A stretch of 64,000 nt of DNA from Asterias amurensis (taxonomy: Eukaryota > Echinodermata > Asteroidea > Forcipulatida > Asteriidae), in assembly GCF_032118995.1 (NCBI RefSeq), contig NC_092649.1:17797332-17861331 (forward strand). Direction: 5' to 3'. The notes beneath the pieces were generated by a model. The model was not told the DNA's origin. It saw only the letters and a program-made list of their open reading frames with translations, and ran no database searches. Position numbers and translations under genes: made by a program. Shown here piece after piece: positions 58,425 to 64,000 of this stretch (position 1 is its first letter; each line of letters begins with the position of its first letter).

Positions 58425-58901
58425 TTGGCAGACAACCGTAAAGTCTGTATTTGTCTTAACCTGGACTTTATGCCGTGTCGGGTGCACAGCCAGGCATGTA
58501 CATCAGTAAAACTTCACCTGAACAAAGAGCAACAATTACAGGTTATGGAAAACATGCATTGTAAAAAGCTTTTCCAGAGGTATAGGATTCAAGACCTAAA
58601 GTCCTGTTGTTGTTTCAATGTAGCAAAAAAGAAAAAAAAACAAACGGGCAGCCTCTATTGTTTTTCTGTGAATCACACACAGTGAGTGCCTACTTGTATG
58701 TACTTATTTTTTTTACACAACCCCATCAATCCTGAAACTAATTTTGACAACATCTGCTGCCTTTCCATTGTCAAGTCAAGGATTCATTTCGGCAATGACA
58801 TTTTCAAAGGAAAACAAGTTCTTAAGAAGCTAACAAAAAAAAACGACTCAGAAAATCAAACTGCATGTGGTCTTGGAATAATTGTTAGAATACATAAGTG
58901 A
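58425..58901 (+). CDS. Two weak unassigned ORFs
   Basis: After an acceptor-like tract ending TTTTTTTTTTGGCAG (58,431) a frame reads DNRKVCICLNLDFMPCRVHS and continues for about 80 codons to 58,685. The next frame (58,686-58,901) ends SRIHFGNDIFKGKQVLKKL plus about 25 residues. Cys-rich and Lys-rich respectively, with no domain recognised. They could be exons of an unknown gene or leftover repeat sequence. Confidence 0.2.
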
Positions 58902-58904
58902 AGT

Positions 58905-59546
58905 GGTAAAAAAAAAACTAGTAACTATAATAACAAAAACAAAGATTTTAGAATCTTACAATATTTACAATTAAAAATGAAATGCTATGATGGTAGTAAA
59001 TTTCTGTGAATAGCACAATTCCTCACTTGGGTGAGGGGGGCCGGGGGTCATCTTTAAGAAATTGCTGCCACTAAAATATTATATGGGTAAATGCACATAG
59101 TTGCGAGGTATCAATTATCAATCCTGCATGCTGAATCAGAATATTTGGACAAAAATCACTGGGCAGGCTCAAGCTTCCACATGGTGTTTGACTTAATGAC
59201 GATGATGAATAATACAAATTTTTGAACCTGTGATATATCAACCAAAATTGGTGGAGGTTATCAGAACAACAAAAACTGCTTCTGTTTTACGAGGGATATT
59301 TGCATCAGCTCATATTGAGCATACTTCGATTGCAACATTTGAAACAAGCTATGGTCATTTTAAAAAGGGTTTTGATGCTATCTTTTCAACCTAGAAAAAT
59401 ATTTCTCTTGTGGACTAGTGATGACATGAGCTTGATAATTTCAGATTGAAACACAATTTTGTTTCCTCCTGATCAATTTCAACAAGTTCTAATTTTGTCT
59501 CAAAATGAGAACAATTAAAACGAATCTTGTTAATTTGCTTCCATGA
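58905..59546 (-). other. Probable 3' flank/UTR of the protease gene
   Basis: AT-rich sequence directly after the protease stop codon on the minus strand. No AATAAA was seen in the first few hundred bases, so the polyadenylation site is not assigned. A poly-G tract lies at 59,035. Confidence 0.35.
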
Positions 59547-62500
59547 TTAATGTTCTTCTATATACTGATTTATCCACTTGAGAAACTTAACGAGTCTGGT
59601 ATAAAACCCATAATTGCCTTTTCTGGCACAACCCTCTCCCCAGCTAACAATGCCAAGCTGATACCATCTACCCTCATGCTCTATAGAAAATGGTCCCCCA
59701 CTATCGCCTCTACACGCATCGGCTGTTTTCTTCTTGTAACCAGCACAGAACATGTTGTCAGTGACAAGATATCTGGTTGAGGCTTTACATTTTCGCTGTC
59801 CAACAACGGGTACTGTTATCTCCTTAAGGAAACGCGGATAGGGCGAACTGTCACCCTCAACCAGCCTACCCCAACCAGCGACGGTACCCTTGCGCCCAGA
59901 AACCAGGAGGGCCCTCGCCAAGGCTTTGGTGGGAAGGCACAATGGGCGGAGGTAGTCAGTGAATTCCTCCACAGGTTCGTCAAGCTTGATCAAGGCTATA
60001 TCGCTGTCGTAATCATCCGGGACAAAGTTCTGGTGCACTTTGATGTGTTGCACGCCAATCAGTCGCTCGTTTACCTCCGTCGAGTAGATATCGTGGTCAC
60101 CCAGCCTGATCTTGATGTCGGCCTTGGTCACCGAGTATTCAGTAATACAGTGAGCCCCTGTGATGACCCAGAAGCGGTTGATCAGCGTACCACCACAGAA
60201 GTGTTTGCGGTCGTTAGTCAGCCAGATACGTGCAATCCAAGGGGACGATCCCATCTTGGCAGTAGTACCTCCAACGATGCGGAAGGTCTGGTCGTCATCA
60301 TTGATATCGCTCTGGGATGCGTTACGGGATTCTGATGCTATCCCGGTTGCCTCGGGTGATGTTACTCTGCCACACACTGCATGGATTCAACAGACACAGG
60401 ATATTGTTAAGAGTCATTTATTCATTCAAAATTTGTGCACAAAATATTGAACTCAATCGTTTATCGAAGTTGCAAGATTATAATGGAAGAAAAAACACCC
60501 TTGTCACACGAAGTTGTGTGCTTTCAGATACTTGGTTTTGAGACCTCAAAACCAAATTCTGAGGTCTCGAAATCAACTTCAAATAGTTCAGTGAGAAATA
60601 TCTTCTTTCTCCAAATCGACAATATTTCAGAGGGAGCCGGGAGAAGATAATGATAGTAAAAAGCTTCCCTGAAAATATTAATTGATGAGGTGCTGTAGTT
60701 TTTGAGAAATGAGTAAAACAATGTAATGAAAATTATTTTAGCATGTAAAAACGTATTATCATGACATTGTTTTACTCATTCTCAAAAACTACAGCACCTC
60801 AGCAACTAATATTTTCTGGTACGCTTTCCACTATCATTACCTTCAAACGGTGTAAGTTTAATGTAAATCTGTGGACATTGTGTTTTGTGTTACAAATCCT
60901 TTAACTGGTAAGCTATTAAGGAGATGGTTTTCGATGAATTTTTTGTTCTGGTTAAACGGTTTAACACTACAACCCTAATGGAGGATGAAGTAGAGAGTCA
61001 CCCTACCTTCTTCTACAACTTGCTGTGATTCTACAGTGACCTTGGCAGTTACCTCTGCAACACGCACCACACTACCGAACGTTTCTGCATAACAGGTATA
61101 CACCCCAGAGTCTGAGATAATCGCCTGACGAATTATCAGATTATCCCCCAAATACATGTGGATCATATCTGAGAATTGAACTCGCTCGCCGTTCTTTCCC
61201 CAGTGGATAACATAAGAGGCCTCTATTGCAGAGCACATGAGAATATAATCACCCCCCTCTGGAATCACAATGTCTGCTTTGGGTTTAACTAGGAATACGT
61301 CATCTGGATCAAATTCTGTGGTATGAAGGAGAAAAGGGTAATAGTTAAAGGCAAACTACACCTTTGGTTTTTGGAACTGTTTTATTGTTTTAATCACATA
61401 TAAATGCAGATGTTTAAAATAAAATCAACATGTGAAAAATTCGTTTCCAAATGTGGGCGCATTTTTGAAATATTGCCGAAAATCCAGAGCGAGTGTGTCC
61501 CTGCAGGAAGATTAAGAATGGTGTTTTGACAAAACAAACGCCCCACTAAGATTGGAGTTGCTTCGCCATGTCCTTTTCGAGTCATTGTTTTAGCCATAAT
61601 GAGCTTAATATTTATCTGAGTGGGTCCCAAATTAATAGGCTTCTGGGGGATCCCATGACTAATCCACAAACCAAGTTTGGAGATGTCAAGTCCTTTTTTA
61701 GTTATTGCTCAGAAAACATTTCTTTTGTTTTAGCCATAATGAGCTTAATATAAATCCCTAATACACAATCTAATCTCAGATTCAAAGTATGGTACGTAAA
61801 AACTGATATCTTTTAACATAGCCACATTACTTTGAAATGAAATTTTTCTCACAAAGTATAAGGACAGAAATCTATGTGTTGTACAAAGGAATATATAAAT
61901 ACACACTATGAAATTCACATGGCCTTACGGAAAATGTAGTACGCAATAGACGATGTGACCTATGTTTACATTCAAACCGCCCTCTGTTGACAAAACACTC
62001 TATACGTCATGTTTCGCCGGGCACTGAGTTGCGCAGTCACAGTAAGATTGCGTACACTTTCTAGCTGGCTGCCAAAACACAAAGGTTTTGCCCGGCGGTA
62101 TGCGCGCGAATCATGTTATGGTTTTCGTGTGACGTCAGAGGTCACATCGTCTATACAAATGCATGGATTTATGTTCATTGCTTGGCGTGTACATTCACTT
62201 TTAAGCATTACGCACAAAGCAAGTCAAACACACGCATCCGGCATAAAAAAGACCAGTCTCACGACTGAATCTGTTCGTTTTACATACACATTTTTAGCCA
62301 AACATTACAGTTTAAAACTTACGAAACTCTGCATGTGCTTGCACAGCCTTGCCGTCGACTGCAGTCACAACGCAAGTATAAAGCCCTCTGTGTGTTTCAT
62401 CAACGTCTAGGATTTGCAACCCGCCATCGGGAAAAACATACATGCTTCCGGATTGACCTGCAAATAAACAAAACAACTCACATCACACTCCACTGTTTCT

Positions 62501-63257
62501 AGGTCAGAACTCGGTTAAAATGAGTCATTTGTAAAATAGTCAACAAGTTAAACAATTTTTTTTATATGAATCCATTTATAGCCAGTGGAGTTCACTGCGT
62601 GATGGGGGGTCATACTGTTGGCTCAGTGCTATAAGGTCATTAATTGCAATTTCATACTTGTAGTAATCAAAAGGCTGTGTAGTGAAAAATGAAGAAAAGT
62701 TTGACAAAAACGAATCCAAACCCACAACAATATGTTTTTCTTAGAAAACTTTTTTCCTTCTTTTTGTCAACACTTACTTTGGAGACAACTCTTGATCAAT
62801 TAACCCCATGATACACGGGGGGGTCGATTTCACAAAAAGGGAAGGACTAGTCCTAGGAGATATTAAAAACTTAAGGCTTGTCCCAAGTTAGGATGAGTAA
62901 CTCATCCTAACACGAGATAAGACTAGTCTTAACTCTTTGTCTTAACAGGTGCTAGAGCAGTTTGATGAAATCCATACAAACTGCACTAATAAAAAACCTA
63001 AAGTCCTGAGTTGACGATATGCTCTCAAGGGTGTGGAACTATTGAGGTCTATATTACTTCACTTTCCATTTGGTAAAATGAAGTCAAGACGTTTATCAAG
63101 TCACACTCACCTAGTGCTAATTCCCCCCCGTCCTTCCACCACTGAATGTTGGCCGACGGTTGATTGCTGCTACACATCTGAAAGATCTCCATGCCCAATT
63201 GGAGTGTGACGTCATGTGGTCGATCCGTCATTTCAAGTGTTTCTAGTTTTGAGTCAG
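59547..63257 (-). CDS. Ig-domain trypsin-like serine protease, 3' part of gene (four exons)
   Basis: Exons on the minus strand: 63,257-63,111, 62,457-62,323, 61,315-61,007 and 60,376-59,547 (stop TAA). All junctions are GT-AG and phase 1. The first two exons together make one Ig domain (FQMCSSNQPSANIQWWKDGG ... THRGLYTCVV). The third is a whole Ig domain (YILMCSA, IHWGKNG, DSGVYTCYA). The last is a single-exon S1 catalytic domain with linker Cys, activation site FRIVGG, His in ITGAHC, Asp in SDIALIKL, Ser in GDSGGP, specificity Asp in ADACRGD and SWGEGC, predicting cleavage after Arg/Lys. The linker CG can pair with PLCLP, keeping both chains joined after activation. GAHC replaces the usual AAHC. 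There is one N-glycosylation site (NAS) in the linker. It should be a secreted zymogen. The signal peptide and any further domains lie beyond base 64,000. Role (clotting, complement-like, developmental) is unknown. Confidence 0.9.
60415..60640. mobile_element. MITE family 2 fragment in the protease intron
   Basis: GTTGCAAGATTATAATGGAA to TTTCTCCAAATCGACAATAT matches the middle of family 2, with the inner pair TGAGACCTCAAAACC / GAGGTCTCGAAATC. Both ends are missing. Confidence 0.65.
60643..60846. mobile_element. Fold-back element with ~90-bp arms in the protease intron
   Basis: AAGATAATGATAGTAAAAAG through GAGGTGCTGTAGTTTTTGAG on the left is mirrored by CTCAAAAACTACAGCACCTC through CTTTCCACTATCATTACCTT on the right. 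The internal loop is ~30 bp. Confidence 0.75.
61946..62154. mobile_element. MITE with ATAGACGATGTGACCT ends (~209 bp), in intron
   Basis: ATAGACGATGTGACCT at the left and AGGTCACATCGTCTAT at the right are perfect inverted ends. The GC-rich interior has GTTTCGCCGGGCACTG and GTTTTGCCCGGCGG, which also pair. Confidence 0.8.
62826..62945. mobile_element. ACTAGT-rich MITE, copy 2, in intron
   Basis: GTCGATTTCACAAAAAGGGA then AGGACTAGTCCTAGG and later AAGACTAGTCTTAACTC. A shorter relative of 57,893-58,195. Confidence 0.65.
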
Positions 63258-63265
63258 CTGTTAAT

Positions 63266-63345
63266 AATGTTAATAAAAAATATAACATTTAGTAAGCGCC
63301 AAATCCATCGCAAAAATGCTCCATGGCGCTTTACAACCAAAAATA
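63266..63345 (-). mobile_element. LINE 3' tail (CR1/L2-like)
   Basis: Minus strand TGTAAAGCGCCATGGAGCAT, then GATGGATTTGGCGCTTACTA, then AATGTTATATTTTTTATTAA. The GGCGCT...AATGT(TATT) tail is typical of CR1/L2-type LINEs in invertebrates. It lies just upstream of the Ig exon acceptor. Confidence 0.5.
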
Positions 63346-63629
63346 GAAAAACTATAGCTTTGTTCATCTAAACATTTCGTAAGATAATGAAAAAGACAAA
63401 AAAAATGCGTAAACTATAAAAATCCTGGACAAATTACCATAAGATCCACTAATTTAAAATGAAAGCAGTATACAATGATAAAAGGATACAGTGCACAAAA
63501 TAGAGATTGGTCGAGAGGACATCACATGGCCATATTATTTAAATGTGAAACACAGTAAGGATATCTTAGCTCAATTTAAGTTGGTAGGTCCCATATTTTG
63601 GCTAGCGCAAGTTTGAAACTTCCGAAGGT

Positions 63630-63780
63630 TTGAAAATTGAAAATTGAAAAAAAATCAAAAGGGGGTAAAGTCCAGCAGTTTTATCCAATTTGGGTAAAAA
63701 AAAAATAAAAAATCACAAGGGGTAAGTCAAGCATTTTTAATCCAATTTGGGCCAAAGGTTGAAAAATCAGAGGGGGGTAC
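63630..63780. repeat. Short imperfect tandem repeat (~60 bp x 2-3)
   Basis: GGGGTAAAGTCCAGC, TTTTATCCAATTTGGG and AAAAAATCA recur with variation around 63,660, 63,720 and 63,770. Confidence 0.5.
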
Positions 63781-63901
63781 AGCCTTGCATTAGGCTAAAC
63801 TGTATAGTTTTTTTGTTGATGTTTATACAGAAAGGTATAATGAATGGGTGAGTGATAACTGCATCCTATATTTATCAATATAGGAGTCAATATTAAATTT
63901 A

Positions 63902-64000
63902 GGAGCATCTAGGCTGAACACCGCACTCTCTCTGGAGCTGGTTCACATGCATTTTCTGCTGCTGCTCCAAATGTTTGGAACTCACTACCATCACATCTTC
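63902..64000 (+). mobile_element. LINE reverse-transcriptase C-terminal fragment
   Basis: One frame reads EHRTLSGAGSHAFSAAAPNV then WNSLPSHL, the conserved C-terminal end of CR1/L2-group LINE reverse transcriptases (AFS.AAP..WNSLP). It runs off the window. The residues just upstream include a stop, so the copy looks old. Confidence 0.7.

Noticed and set aside
60370-60380. Translation start at the first codon of the protease exon
   Set aside because: That codon is GTG and comes directly at an AG acceptor. The phase joins the upstream Ig exon, so it is internal (Val), not a start.
60033-60541. Plus-strand ORFs opposite the protease exon
   Set aside because: They are antisense shadows of the GC-richer catalytic exon, with no splice borders or domains of their own.

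Overview
The window looks like animal nuclear DNA, most likely from an echinoderm and probably a sea star. It is AT-rich and intron-containing, has a consistent set of splice sites, carries many short fold-back transposons of kinds I associate with asteroid genomes, and holds only a few host exons. The species assignment is an inference from repeat style. No search was possible.

Bases 1 to about 39,560 form one very large, imperfect palindrome centred near 18,020. Going inward on the left: a 1.7-kb tandem module (1-3,130), a roughly 2.2-kb tandem unit (3,240-10,290), a small ORF beginning MGQG (10,572 down to 10,306), a degenerate 21-bp minisatellite whose units spell leucine heptads (10,960-12,450), a 62-bp satellite (12,465-14,625) and a 31-bp satellite (14,626-23,268). 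The right arm repeats the same order in reverse to 39,560. The 31-bp array switches orientation three times and contains near-identical inverted blocks. Its unit holds a perfect POU-type octamer (ATGCAAAT) and a SOX-like CTTTGTC, and it equals one half of the 62-bp unit. Every better-preserved 2.2-kb unit carries a histone-type 3' stem-loop followed by a purine-rich block. Several DNA transposons are inserted in the arms, among them a P-like element with a THAP exon (35,964-37,145) and an element with promoter-like content (33,675-34,602).

From 39,560 to 59,500 the DNA is mostly unique, with many MITEs: TTAA-target fold-backs, 9-bp-target Mutator-like elements, and ACTAGT-rich elements. It holds the last two exons of a LAGE3/PCC1 homologue on the minus strand (48,506-48,381 and 47,752-47,590), the KEOPS/EKC subunit needed for the tRNA t6A modification. 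One further convincing exon of unknown identity lies at 56,068-55,934 (minus).

From 59,547 to the right edge lies the 3' part of a minus-strand gene for a secreted trypsin-like serine protease with at least two immunoglobulin domains N-terminal to the catalytic domain. Four exons, all joined by phase-1 introns, were read directly. The gene continues beyond base 64,000. A LINE tail lies in its intron beside the first exon seen, and a LINE reverse-transcriptase C-terminal fragment lies at the window edge.

The host genes here have no visible functional link. The feature most likely to be undescribed is the palindromic satellite locus with its octamer array, heptad-coding minisatellite and histone-like stem-loops.
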